Shown piece after piece: positions 25,653 to 33,628 of a DNA stretch of 64,000 bases. This stretch comes from Bacillus sp. FJAT-28004 (GTDB lineage Bacteria; Bacillota; Bacilli; Paenibacillales; Paenibacillaceae): assembly GCF_001280845.1 (NCBI RefSeq), contig NZ_LGHP01000002.1, positions 603,477 to 667,476 of the forward strand, written 5' to 3'. The translations under genes and the position numbers were made by a program. The first letter of the stretch is position 1. Each line of letters begins with the position of its first letter. The notes under the pieces are model-generated. The model was not told the origin of the DNA and made no database searches. It saw only the letters and a list, made by a program, of their open reading frames with translations.

Positions 25653-26801
25653 ATGAAAATTGCTTCGATGGAGCTATTTCAAGTGCCGCCGCGTTGGTTG
25701 TTTCTAAAAATAATGACGGATGAAGGGATCGTTGGCTGGGGCGAACCGGTCGTTGAAGGCAAAGCGGATACCGTTCGTGCTGCCGTTGAAGAGCTTAGTG
25801 ATTATCTGATTGGCAGAGATCCTGGACAAATCGAAGATCTATGGCAGGTGATGTACCGCGGAGGCTTTTATCGTGGCGGACCCATTCTAACTAGTGCGAT
25901 ATCGGGTATCGAGCAAGCGCTTTGGGATATTAAAGGGCAGCGGCTGGGCGTCCCTGTTTATGAGCTGTTGGGTGGAGCTGTTCGCGATCGGATGAAGGTT
26001 TATGCTTGGATTGGCGGGGATCGTCCTGAGGATGTAGCGACAGCGGCGAAAGCTCAAGTCGCTGTAGGCTATACTGCTTTAAAGATGAATGGTACAGCGG
26101 ATATGGAATGGATCGATTCCAGTGAAAAGATTATGCAGGCGGTACAAAATTTAGCTTTAGTTCGGGAAGCTGTCGGATATGGTATTGGAATCGGCATAGA
26201 TTTCCACGGCAGAGTGCATAAAGGGATGGCCAAAGCGTTAATTAAAGAGCTGGAACCATTCAAGCCGATGTTTATTGAAGAGCCGGTGCTGCCAGAAAAT
26301 AATGAAGCTTTGAAGCAGTTAAGTCAAATAAGCTCCATTCCCATTGCGACAGGCGAGCGTATGTATACACGTTGGGGCTTCAAGCAATTACTCGCTGAAG
26401 GTACTGCAGACATTATTCAGCCGGATTTGAGCCATGCCGGCGGGATTTGGGAAGTGCGTAAAATTGCAGCGATGGCAGAAGCCTATGATGTCGCCGTTGC
26501 TCCGCATTGTCCGCTTGGACCTATAGCGTTGGCAGCGTCCTTGCAGCTTGATTTTTGCACCCCAAATGCATTCATTCAAGAGCAAAGCCTGGGCATTCAT
26601 TATAATGAAGGATCAGACTTGCTCGATTATTTGGAAGACCGAAGCGTATTTGATTATAAGGATGGTTATGTGGAACGATTAAACAACCCAGGCCTTGGTA
26701 TAAAAATTGATGAGAAAAAAGTAAGGGAAATGGCCGCGATCGGTCATCGCTGGCGCAATCCAGTATGGCGCAATGCGGATGGCTCTGTAACGGAATGGTA
26801 G
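25653..26801 (+). CDS. dgoD: D-galactonate dehydratase
   Basis: 382 aa enolase-superfamily enzyme that converts D-galactonate to 2-dehydro-3-deoxy-galactonate. Seen: FHG/H pair in IDFHGRVH, metal ligands in FIEEPV and TGERM, catalytic His in VAPHCPLGP, and the C-terminal IHYNEGSDLLDY block typical of DgoD. It starts at ATG 25653 after GGGGAG, 37 bases past the GH36 stop. Together with the next gene it forms the middle of the De Ley-Doudoroff galactose pathway. Confidence 0.92.
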   Translation: MKIASMELFQVPPRWLFLKIMTDEGIVGWGEPVVEGKADTVRAAVEELSDYLIGRDPGQIEDLWQVMYRGGFYRGGPILTSAISGIEQALWDIKGQRLGVPVYELLGGAVRDRMKVYAWIGGDRPEDVATAAKAQVAVGYTALKMNGTADMEWIDSSEKIMQAVQNLALVREAVGYGIGIGIDFHGRVHKGMAKALIKELEPFKPMFIEEPVLPENNEALKQLSQISSIPIATGERMYTRWGFKQLLAEGTADIIQPDLSHAGGIWEVRKIAAMAEAYDVAVAPHCPLGPIALAASLQLDFCTPNAFIQEQSLGIHYNEGSDLLDYLEDRSVFDYKDGYVERLNNPGLGIKIDEKKVREMAAIGHRWRNPVWRNADGSVTEW

Positions 26802-26818
26802 AAGGTGATTGTAAGGCT

Positions 26819-27448
26819 GTGTCATTAACGGAGCAATTATTCAAGCATAAAATAGTTGCAATTGTACGAGGCATTGCGGAGGATCAGGCCGATGCTGCCA
26901 CAGATGCTCTGTATCGAGGCGGTGTGCGATTTATCGAGGTGACGATGAATACGAAAGGCGCAACTGGCATGATCCAGCGCTGGCGGAGTAAATATGACGG
27001 CAAAATGTTCGTCGGGGCAGGAACGGTGCTCGATGAGAAATTAGCGCAGGAAGCCGTAAAAGCAGGCGCTCAATTTTTAATTACGCCGAATGTGGATGAA
27101 GCTGTTATTCGTTATGGTATTCAAGCAGGTGTCGACCTTTATCCGGGCGCTATGACGGCAACAGAAATTGTACAAGCTTGGACTTACGGAGCGCATGTAG
27201 TAAAGGTGTTTCCTGCCGGCAGTCTTGGCTCGACCTATATAAAAGAGCTGCAGGGACCGTTGTCTCATATTCCGATGATGGCTACTGGCGGGGTAAACCT
27301 CGATAATATGAAGGAGTATGCAGCCGCGGGCTCACGAGCTTTCGGACTGGGTGGAAATTTGGTGAGCAGCGCATTGATTCAATCGGGAGATTTCGCAGGA
27401 CTGGAGCAGCATGCTCGGCGCTATGTAGAGGCGGCTATGCTGCTATAG
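26819..27448 (+). CDS. 2-dehydro-3-deoxy-6-phosphogalactonate (KDPG/KDPGal) aldolase
   Basis: A class I aldolase giving pyruvate plus glyceraldehyde 3-phosphate. Schiff-base Lys in HVVKVFPAG, general-acid/base Glu in FIEVTMNT, phosphate loop TGGVNLDN. GTG 26819 behind GAAGGTGATT gives 209 aa, the family length. ATG 26795, overlapping the dgoD stop, is an alternative. The pathway also needs KDGal kinase, which is not in this window. Confidence 0.9.
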   Translation: MSLTEQLFKHKIVAIVRGIAEDQADAATDALYRGGVRFIEVTMNTKGATGMIQRWRSKYDGKMFVGAGTVLDEKLAQEAVKAGAQFLITPNVDEAVIRYGIQAGVDLYPGAMTATEIVQAWTYGAHVVKVFPAGSLGSTYIKELQGPLSHIPMMATGGVNLDNMKEYAAAGSRAFGLGGNLVSSALIQSGDFAGLEQHARRYVEAAMLL

Positions 27449-27517
27449 TGGAATATGAATCGAAATAGAGTGTTGAGTGGGGAAGTGATTTTGCTGAGTG
27501 ACGGAGTGGAAAGTAAT

Positions 27518-28474
27518 ATGTTTACTGTTATTATCAAGTCAATTAGCTTTAAAGAAAGCGATGCTATATTGATGGAAAGTGAGGCAATTAAGCTTATCCT
27601 ATTGCCGCAATCAGGAGGGAGCATCGTCTCTTTGCAGTATAAGGAGACAGGCAAGGAATGGCTCGTTGAGACAATCGGAGAAGGCATACGCCAGTCAAGC
27701 TATAACGACACATTTTCGGAGGCCATGATGCATGGCTGGGATGAATGCTTTCCGACCATTGATGCGTGTAGCTATCCGCTGCCAGGTCATTATAATGATG
27801 TACATCTGCCTGACCACGGTGAACTATGGTCTGTGCCATGGACGTATAGGATGACAGAGCATAGCTTAATTATGGAGACAAAAGGACAGGCGCTTCCTTA
27901 CTCGTTTACGAGAACAATCCGCTTTATTGATGCGCAAACGCTTAAGTTTTCTTATTCGGTCATCAATCATTCTAATGAGTCAATCACGGCATTTTGGTGC
28001 GCGCATCCCTTGTTTTCCGCAACTGAGCATACACAAATACGGATACCGCCTGAGCTTGAGCAAGTCATTTGTGTAGTAGGAGGAAAACGCTATGCGCAAG
28101 GACGCTCCTACAATTGGAATCAGCAGGAAGTCGATGATAACGGCATTGCGATAGATCGGCTCGCCACGATTGCTGCACAGGATTCGCGAAAGTTTTATGC
28201 GGATGGTCATTTTGCTACTGGTCAGGCAGGTTTACATGAGTTAAACACAGGAGAGTATGTGCAGCTGCAATGGTCGGTTAAGGAGCTGCCTTACTTCGGG
28301 CTATGGATTAATGAAGGGCATTATAACGAGAAGCTGATGGTAGCGCTGGAGCCTTGCAACGGTTATTATGATAGCTTAGAGGAAGCGCATCGGCGAGGAA
28401 AAGCTTTAACATTAGAGCCTAACAAAGCAGTGAAATGGTCATTCGATGTAAAATTAGGAGTGGACTATCCTTGA
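27518..28474 (+). CDS. Aldose 1-epimerase-like protein
   Basis: Galactose-mutarotase fold, 318 aa from ATG 27518 (GGAG 11 bases before). The frame is open from ATG 27455, which lacks a good ribosome site. Blocks seen: LPQSGGSIVSLQY at the start, MMHGWDECFPT, LPDHGELWS with the catalytic-region His, and FWCAHPLF. It interconverts aldose anomers in the galactose pathway. Its TGA stop coincides with the first bases of an IS-end-like sequence at 28472, so the natural C-terminus may be lost. Confidence 0.85.
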   Translation: MFTVIIKSISFKESDAILMESEAIKLILLPQSGGSIVSLQYKETGKEWLVETIGEGIRQSSYNDTFSEAMMHGWDECFPTIDACSYPLPGHYNDVHLPDHGELWSVPWTYRMTEHSLIMETKGQALPYSFTRTIRFIDAQTLKFSYSVINHSNESITAFWCAHPLFSATEHTQIRIPPELEQVICVVGGKRYAQGRSYNWNQQEVDDNGIAIDRLATIAAQDSRKFYADGHFATGQAGLHELNTGEYVQLQWSVKELPYFGLWINEGHYNEKLMVALEPCNGYYDSLEEAHRRGKALTLEPNKAVKWSFDVKLGVDYP

Positions 28475-28610
28475 AGTGCTCCCTGTCAAGTGGACAGTGT
28501 AAAAAACAGAAATAGTTAGTTTAAGAAACCTCAGCTCGTTTTAACAGAGTTGAGGTTTTTTGTTATGCAGTCGTCGGTATTCGTTTGGCGTTGTAATAAC
28601 GAAGAGCTAT
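28472..28610 (-). mobile_element. Remnant of an IS3/IS150-type element, right end
   Basis: 28472-28496 (TGAAGTGCTCCC then TGTCAAGTGGACA) closely matches the end of the IS at 63466 (TGAACTGCACCC then CGTCAAGTAGACA). Behind it, on the minus strand, a frame ending at 28563 reads LRYYNAKRIPTTA, like the end of the OrfB catalytic domain. The bulk of the element is missing. Confidence 0.5.
28527..28562 (+). terminator. Terminator of the galactoside operon
   Basis: AACCTCAGCTC and GAGTTGAGGTT pair over 11 positions (one wobble) with a 9-base loop, followed by TTTTT. It lies inside the IS remnant. Confidence 0.8.
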
Positions 28611-28637
28611 ACTCCTATAAAATAGAATGGAATACAC

Positions 28638-28667
28638 AAAAGCTGGTCTCTTGGAGGTCAGCTTTTT
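28638..28667 (+). terminator. Second terminator-like hairpin
   Basis: AAAAGCTG...CAGCTTTT with an inner short stem and T-run. There is no gene immediately upstream, so it is probably a relic or backs up the first terminator. Confidence 0.5.
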
Positions 28668-28753
28668 GTTCAGACAAAGAGGAGTTATTAGCAATAAAGA
28701 GAATGTTTATTATGCGATGAGTAATCATTTCCTATTGAGAGGAAGATTTGTTT

Positions 28754-28897
28754 ATGACATTTGCAATCGGATTGCAGCCGTGGACTATTCGCGATATTGA
28801 TTTCTTTGGATCCTTGGAGAAGGCATGTCGTCGTCCGCTGTTCGATAGCATCACCACAAGCTTCAGAAACCTAAAATCGATGGGGGTTGTTGTTTAG
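28754..28897 (+). pseudogene. 5' fragment of a sugar phosphate isomerase gene
   Basis: 47 codons beginning MTFAIGLQPWTIRDI...FFGSLEKA, the start of xylose-isomerase-like TIM barrel proteins, then unrelated sequence to a stop that abuts the next ATG. AGAGGAAG precedes it. An internal deletion explains the form: it now acts, if at all, as a leader for the oxidoreductase gene. Confidence 0.55.
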
Positions 28898-29965
28898 ATG
28901 GCAGGTGAATTGCGCGTAGGGCTGATCGGTTACGGATACGCCGGATGTACATTCCATGCGCCGGTCATTACTTCAGTTCCTGAGTTGAAGCTGACCAAAG
29001 TCGTAGAGCGCAAAGGCACACTCTCTAAGATGCGGTACCCTTGGGTGAAGGTCGTCGACGACGCTTGCGACTTGTATGAAGATCCAGACATCGACTTGAT
29101 CGTTGTCGCAACTCCGAGCATGGACCATTTCACATTCACTCGCGCCGCCTTACTGGCTGGGAAACACGTCGTTGTTGAGAAACCGTTTACATCGACGTCT
29201 GCGGAAGCGGATGAATTGATCGCACTTGCAAAGAGACAGGGCAAAGTGCTCAGCGTCTTCCACAACCGCCGGTGGGATGGTGATTTCCTGACAATTAAGG
29301 AACTGCTGCGACAGGGACGTCTCGGGCAGCTAATGGAATGCGAGTTCCGTTGGGACGGATTCAATCCGGAAGTGTCCGGAAACTGGCGGGATGCTGCCGG
29401 TCCAGGCACTGGCGTATGGTATGACTTAGGCGTCCATTTCCTGGACCAGGCTTTATGCTTATTTGGTATTCCGGAATCCATCGAAGCCGACATTCAAACG
29501 CAAAGAAAGGGAGGGGCTGCTCCAGATTATTTCGATGTCACGCTGCGCTATCCTGATCATTTGAAGGTCGTTCTCAAATCATCGAGGTTCGTTCGCATTC
29601 CGACGCCGAGGTATTCGCTTCACGGAACACTCGGCTCTTATGTCAAATACGGCACCGATCCGCAAGAGTCGGCTCTGATCGCGGGACATACGCCTGCCAC
29701 TATCTCGGATTGGGGCATGGAGCCATCCGAATTGTGGGGGAAGATCCGAACTTCCATTAACGGCATTCATTTCGAAGGGACTATTGAAACATTTCCAGGC
29801 AATTACACTCATTATTATCAAAATGTATATGATCACATTGTCGGCCGCTCTGAGTTGGAAGTCAAGGCGGAAGAAGCTCGAACAGGGATTCGAATCGTCG
29901 AATTGGCTCTGAAGAGCTGCGCAGAAGGCAGAGCAATTACTATAAACGAGGAATTGGAGGGATAA
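28898..29965 (+). CDS. Gfo/Idh/MocA-family NAD(P)-dependent oxidoreductase
   Basis: 355 aa. N-terminal Rossmann fold with GLIGYGYAG at residues 9-17, the family signature EKPFT (about 95) carrying the catalytic Lys, and a C-terminal alpha/beta domain with GVWYDLGVHFLDQAL supplying the conserved Asp/His. Relatives oxidise inositols, glucose, or 1,5-anhydro or deoxy sugars; substrate unknown. ATG 28898 follows GATGGGGG. It is 4 bases from the isomerase gene that follows, so the two probably act in one sugar or inositol route. Confidence 0.88.
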   Translation: MAGELRVGLIGYGYAGCTFHAPVITSVPELKLTKVVERKGTLSKMRYPWVKVVDDACDLYEDPDIDLIVVATPSMDHFTFTRAALLAGKHVVVEKPFTSTSAEADELIALAKRQGKVLSVFHNRRWDGDFLTIKELLRQGRLGQLMECEFRWDGFNPEVSGNWRDAAGPGTGVWYDLGVHFLDQALCLFGIPESIEADIQTQRKGGAAPDYFDVTLRYPDHLKVVLKSSRFVRIPTPRYSLHGTLGSYVKYGTDPQESALIAGHTPATISDWGMEPSELWGKIRTSINGIHFEGTIETFPGNYTHYYQNVYDHIVGRSELEVKAEEARTGIRIVELALKSCAEGRAITINEELEG

Positions 29966-29969
29966 TGCC

Positions 29970-30803
29970 ATGTTTCCATTCAAGACAGCATTAAATGCCT
30001 CTACCTTGTTTCCATTTACACGCGATGTTGAACGGCAAATCACTATTGCTTCCGAGGCCGGTTATCAAGGTATCGAGCTGTGGGTGGAAGACATTCAAAC
30101 TTATTTGTCTCAAGGAGGGACGACGGATCTTTTATGTTCCAAGTTGGATGAAGCCAGGATCGAGCTCGTGAACGCAATTGCTTTCTTCCCGTGGGCGGAC
30201 GCCAACGACGAGGTTCGCAAGATGGGAATGCAACAAGCAAAAGAAGAGATGCAGTTTCTCGCTGAGATTGGTTGCAAGGCCGTGGCGGCGCCGCCGATCG
30301 GTTCCGTTGAGGCGGTGACATTGGAACAGTTCGCAAATTACTTTTCTGAATTGTTCGAATTAGGGGATAAACTTGGCGTAGAGCCTTATCTTGAATTTTG
30401 GGGAAGGGCCAAGAAGCTCTCTACGCTGAAAGAGGCACAGGAGGTATTGTCGCGAAGTGGTATCCCAAATGCAAAGATGCTGTTAGACCCTTTTCACATG
30501 TATACCGGAGGCAGTCCCTTTGAAGAGTTGGGTAATCTCGAAGGTTCACGTATCGGATTATTTCACGTCAATGATTATCCAGATATCCCGACCCGAGAAA
30601 TGATTGGGGACGATTCACGTGTGTTCCCCGGGGAAGGAGTAGCGCCGACGAGTAGAATCGCGGAACTGTTACTTGCGTCGGGTTACCACGGTTATTTATC
30701 TCTGGAGTTGTTCCAAGGCTCCTATGGAAGTCGCAGTGCCGCTGAGACAGCCTCGTACGGTTTACACACATTGAAGCAAAATTATTCCAACTATTTAACC
30801 TAG
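29970..30803 (+). CDS. Sugar phosphate isomerase/epimerase (AP endonuclease 2 fold)
   Basis: 277 aa xylose-isomerase-like TIM barrel: GYQGIELWVED near residue 30, EPYLEFWGRAK, metal region LLDPFHMYTGG, IGLFHVNDYPD and the last metal Glu in YLSLELF. GGAGGG eight bases before ATG 29970. Second gene of the oxidoreductase operon; it probably isomerises the keto product of that enzyme. Terminator follows at 30846. Confidence 0.88.
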   Translation: MFPFKTALNASTLFPFTRDVERQITIASEAGYQGIELWVEDIQTYLSQGGTTDLLCSKLDEARIELVNAIAFFPWADANDEVRKMGMQQAKEEMQFLAEIGCKAVAAPPIGSVEAVTLEQFANYFSELFELGDKLGVEPYLEFWGRAKKLSTLKEAQEVLSRSGIPNAKMLLDPFHMYTGGSPFEELGNLEGSRIGLFHVNDYPDIPTREMIGDDSRVFPGEGVAPTSRIAELLLASGYHGYLSLELFQGSYGSRSAAETASYGLHTLKQNYSNYLT

Positions 30804-30845
30804 TGATGGGTTGAAATTAGGCTGAGATAGAACTTGCTTTTAAGT

Positions 30846-30874
30846 AAAGTCCTTGATTTTCAAGGACTTTTTTT
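30846..30874 (+). terminator. Terminator after isomerase gene
   Basis: AAAGTCCTTG-ATTTT-CAAGGACTTT followed by T residues; perfect 10-bp stem. On the minus strand just beyond it, a 20-codon tail (MDYLNLFRSYQEAYEILTWE, 30893-30952) may be another gene relic. Confidence 0.85.
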
Positions 30875-31005
30875 AATTAGAACGAACTATTCCCATGTCA
30901 AAATCTCGTACGCCTCCTGATAACTGCGAAACAGATTGAGATAGTCCATACCTCCAATAGAGAAAAATCATAATATATAATTGTTAATAGGGAGGTGTTT
31001 AGCTT

Positions 31006-31587
31006 GTGGTGTGTAAAAAAAATAGAAAGATGGCAATGAAAAATAAACCATTATTTAACTATAATGACGGTCGAAGTAAAGAGTGCAAAAAGAAAACAAT
31101 TATTGTTTGCCCTATGAAAAGAAAGAAAAGTAGAAGGGTTATTTTGAAAAGTAAAATATATATCCGTCTAAAACCAGTAATTAATGTAACCGCTCCGAGA
31201 GGACCTCGAGGATCTCGCGGACCTCGAGGCATTCGGGGGCGTCAAGGGCCCGCGGGACCAGTCATTACTCCACTTGTTAGTAGTATGCTAACTGCTAATA
31301 GATATTTTTTTATTGCGAACTCAGATATTCCCCTGCCGACAGAAATTCCAGCAAATCAATTCATAACCGATGATGGTAAATCAATAACTGAATTTGCAGT
31401 CTTAGATCAAAATAGCTACGCTAATCTCTATATCAACGGAATAATGCAAGAAGGTAGCTCTTATAGCATAAGTACAAGTGCCTTGAACATCATTGCCAAC
31501 CAGGGCACTCTTTTTGCAGGAACCTCAATTATAATTGAAACCGTTCGATTGTCGGTACAATTAATCCCTAAAAATGATGCAATGTAG
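31006..31587 (+). CDS. Collagen-like protein with DUF4183 domain, likely spore surface
   Basis: 193 aa. The first about 60 residues are Lys/Arg-rich with scattered Cys. Seven Gly-X-Y triplets follow (GPRGSRGPRGIRGRQGPAGP), strongly basic for a collagen motif. A DUF4183 domain (about residues 90-185) contains YANLYINGIMQEG, the family hallmark. Collagen-like plus C-terminal globular domain is the build of exosporium/spore-surface filaments such as BclA. GTG 31006 after GGAGGTG. It sits just before a second DUF4183 gene. Confidence 0.78.
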   Translation: MVCKKNRKMAMKNKPLFNYNDGRSKECKKKTIIVCPMKRKKSRRVILKSKIYIRLKPVINVTAPRGPRGSRGPRGIRGRQGPAGPVITPLVSSMLTANRYFFIANSDIPLPTEIPANQFITDDGKSITEFAVLDQNSYANLYINGIMQEGSSYSISTSALNIIANQGTLFAGTSIIIETVRLSVQLIPKNDAM

Positions 31588-31656
31588 ACATTGGATTAGC
31601 CCTTCCCCTTATTCTATCATTTGCATAACCTAGTTGAGAGAAGTGAGGTGATATAA

Positions 31657-31941
31657 ATGCCAATTACAAAACCCTTTATGGCTGCTAGAAGATTTAGTGC
31701 TACAGCTGCAGACGGAACTGGTGTCGGTGTTGCATATAATATTCTTGCTACAGCCACCATCAATGATGCAGGTACTGCTGCCACAGCTTTTCCAACTGCA
31801 CCTGCGTATTATAATCTTTATATTAATGGACAGATTCAAACAGCTGATACTTCAACGGTTACCACTACGGCTATTACCATTCCAGGCGGAGATGTACTCG
31901 ATCCTGCGACTCCAATTGTGATCGAATTTGTTGTAAACTAA
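31657..31941 (+). CDS. DUF4183 protein, likely spore surface
   Basis: 94 aa, essentially a lone DUF4183 domain, rich in Thr/Ala, with YYNLYINGQIQT parallel to the hallmark in the preceding gene and a beta-rich end PATPIVIEFVVN. GAAGTGAGGTG precedes ATG 31657. The pair probably co-assemble on the spore. Function of the domain itself is unknown. Confidence 0.75.
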   Translation: MPITKPFMAARRFSATAADGTGVGVAYNILATATINDAGTAATAFPTAPAYYNLYINGQIQTADTSTVTTTAITIPGGDVLDPATPIVIEFVVN

Positions 31942-31956
31942 TTTTCTTTATTGACG

Positions 31957-31998
31957 AAATGCCGACAAATCTTATTGTTTTAGGGTTGCCGGCATTTT
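31957..31998 (+). terminator. Terminator after DUF4183 gene
   Basis: AAATGCCGACAA pairs with TTGCCGGCATTT (one wobble), and TT follows. Confidence 0.7.
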
Positions 31999-32428
31999 CG
32001 AAATAAACGCCTATTGGATATATTAGTTTCGTACATATCTTCTAAACTATACAAGTTAGTAAGGAAGTGAATATAATAACCAATTTGCACTATGTACGTT
32101 AAAGTAGTTAATGGGCATTCACCTGGATGAGAAATCATGAATTGCTGAAGGATTTTTCTTGATGCCGCGTCGATTCCAGATACGTGTCCGACATAACCTG
32201 CAAGGTGGAAGCGCAGTGCGGCTTGGTCGGTCTGGAAGAGATGATTGGCTGTCCCGACGACCTTCTAGCATTTGCGGGAGGGAGCAGCCAACGATAGAGG
32301 GTTTGTTCGGAGAGCAGTTTGGCCTTTATCCACAAGGGTCAAAGCTGTCGTTCATAAAACATAAACAGGGTCACAGTTCTCCACCATGAAGAATGCTCGT
32401 TTTCTTTATTCGTTGCACTTCAAACCGA
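31999..32428. other. Gene-poor stretch with unidentifiable coding relic
   Basis: Overlapping frames exist on both strands (32159-32389 plus, 32135-32335 minus), the latter reading LSEQTLYRWLLPPANARR, but neither has a good ribosome site nor a recognisable domain. The higher GC of this patch relative to its flanks suggests a decayed insert. Nothing firmer can be said. Confidence 0.3.
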
Positions 32429-33628
32429 TTAAAATGTCTTAGCCTGTCTGCGATATTCAGCTGGCGTAACCCCGGTGATCTCCTTGAAGACTCGTCCAAA
32501 GTGACTGGAGTTAATATACCCGCTTTGAATGGCTATACTAGAAACACGTTCCTCACTGGATTGAAGTAAATGTTTGGCGTGATCTATACGCAGATTGGTC
32601 ACGTAATCCCAGAAGGTTACATGCAGTTGATCCTTGAACAGATTGCAAAAATGAAATTTGTTGATATCCAAATGGTCGGCTATTTTCTGCAGGTTAATGT
32701 CTGTCGTATAATAGCGTTTACAATATTCTACTGCTTTATCAATTAGGACACCTTGGTGATCCGTTGTGTTTTTTGTAATCGTGAGATCTTGAATAGCAGT
32801 AGAATGGCGCTGAGCATCCTCATAGGCTTCTGGCAATTGCTGAGGGGGGTAGCTGCTCTGGCTGAAACCGATCTTAAAAGGTTTATGGATATAATTCATC
32901 AGGATTCGAGTACAGCTTTCAATGAGCTGGGCATCCGTGTCCTTATGAGCATGAATCATAATGATTTCGTTAAGCTTGCGGAAAAAACTAATTCCGTGAT
33001 AACCGGAATAAAGCAAATGGCTGTTAATTTCCTCAGTAATGCTTATTTTAATGACTTCCTCGATTTCCTCTGCTTTTAAACTTGACCCACCTAGCTGAAA
33101 GACGCTGACCACACATTTATCCCAACGACTTTCTGCCATTTCTAAAAATTCATTTAAGCCATTTGAATCCAGTTTATCTACAAGCAGCTTTTTCAAGGCG
33201 TTCTCTTCGAACAGTGGGATGGCTTTGGACAGGATGCTCTTATACCCGTTTTCAGCTTCAATTTCTTTGGTTACACGAGTTACTTCCTTAATGAGTTCGC
33301 TTTGGATATAGGGCTTAAGCAAATAGCCGGATGCGCCGAGCTTAAGGGCTTGGCGCGCATATTCAAATTCACCGTAGGCGGTGAGCAGGATAACTTTGAT
33401 TGGCAGCTCTGCATCACGTACTTTATCCAAGAGTTCCAGACCATCCAACTTCGGCATTCGGATGTCAGAGATGATGAAGTCGGGTACTCGATTCTGGATG
33501 AGCTCCCATGCTTTCAATCCATTTGTCGCTTCCCCCAATATTTCAATGTTGGGAAAATGGTTTTCTATAATTTTGCGAAGCGCCTGTGTCGTTAGTGGCT
33601 CGTCATCAATTAATAATGTCGTTAGCAT
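32429..33628 (-). CDS. YesN-type response regulator with AraC domain
   Basis: 399 aa, shorter than the 538-aa regulator at 2055 because the middle region is reduced. Receiver: DDE at residues 8-10, phospho-Asp55 in ISDIRMP, Lys in LLKPY. The C-terminal AraC pair ends YINSSHFGRVFKEITG. ATG 33628 is chosen because GGAG lies nine bases before it; the in-frame ATG 33637 abuts that site. It overlaps the kinase by 23 bases. It probably binds the TTAGAAC boxes at 35604-35695 to drive the divergent mannoside operon. Confidence 0.92.
   Translation of the reverse strand: MLTTLLIDDEPLTTQALRKIIENHFPNIEILGEATNGLKAWELIQNRVPDFIISDIRMPKLDGLELLDKVRDAELPIKVILLTAYGEFEYARQALKLGASGYLLKPYIQSELIKEVTRVTKEIEAENGYKSILSKAIPLFEENALKKLLVDKLDSNGLNEFLEMAESRWDKCVVSVFQLGGSSLKAEEIEEVIKISITEEINSHLLYSGYHGISFFRKLNEIIMIHAHKDTDAQLIESCTRILMNYIHKPFKIGFSQSSYPPQQLPEAYEDAQRHSTAIQDLTITKNTTDHQGVLIDKAVEYCKRYYTTDINLQKIADHLDINKFHFCNLFKDQLHVTFWDYVTNLRIDHAKHLLQSSEERVSSIAIQSGYINSSHFGRVFKEITGVTPAEYRRQAKTF

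Noticed and set aside
28930..29493. 187-codon minus-strand ORF
   Set aside because: Shadow of the Gfo/Idh oxidoreductase gene; Ser/Pro-rich nonsense typical of antisense frames.
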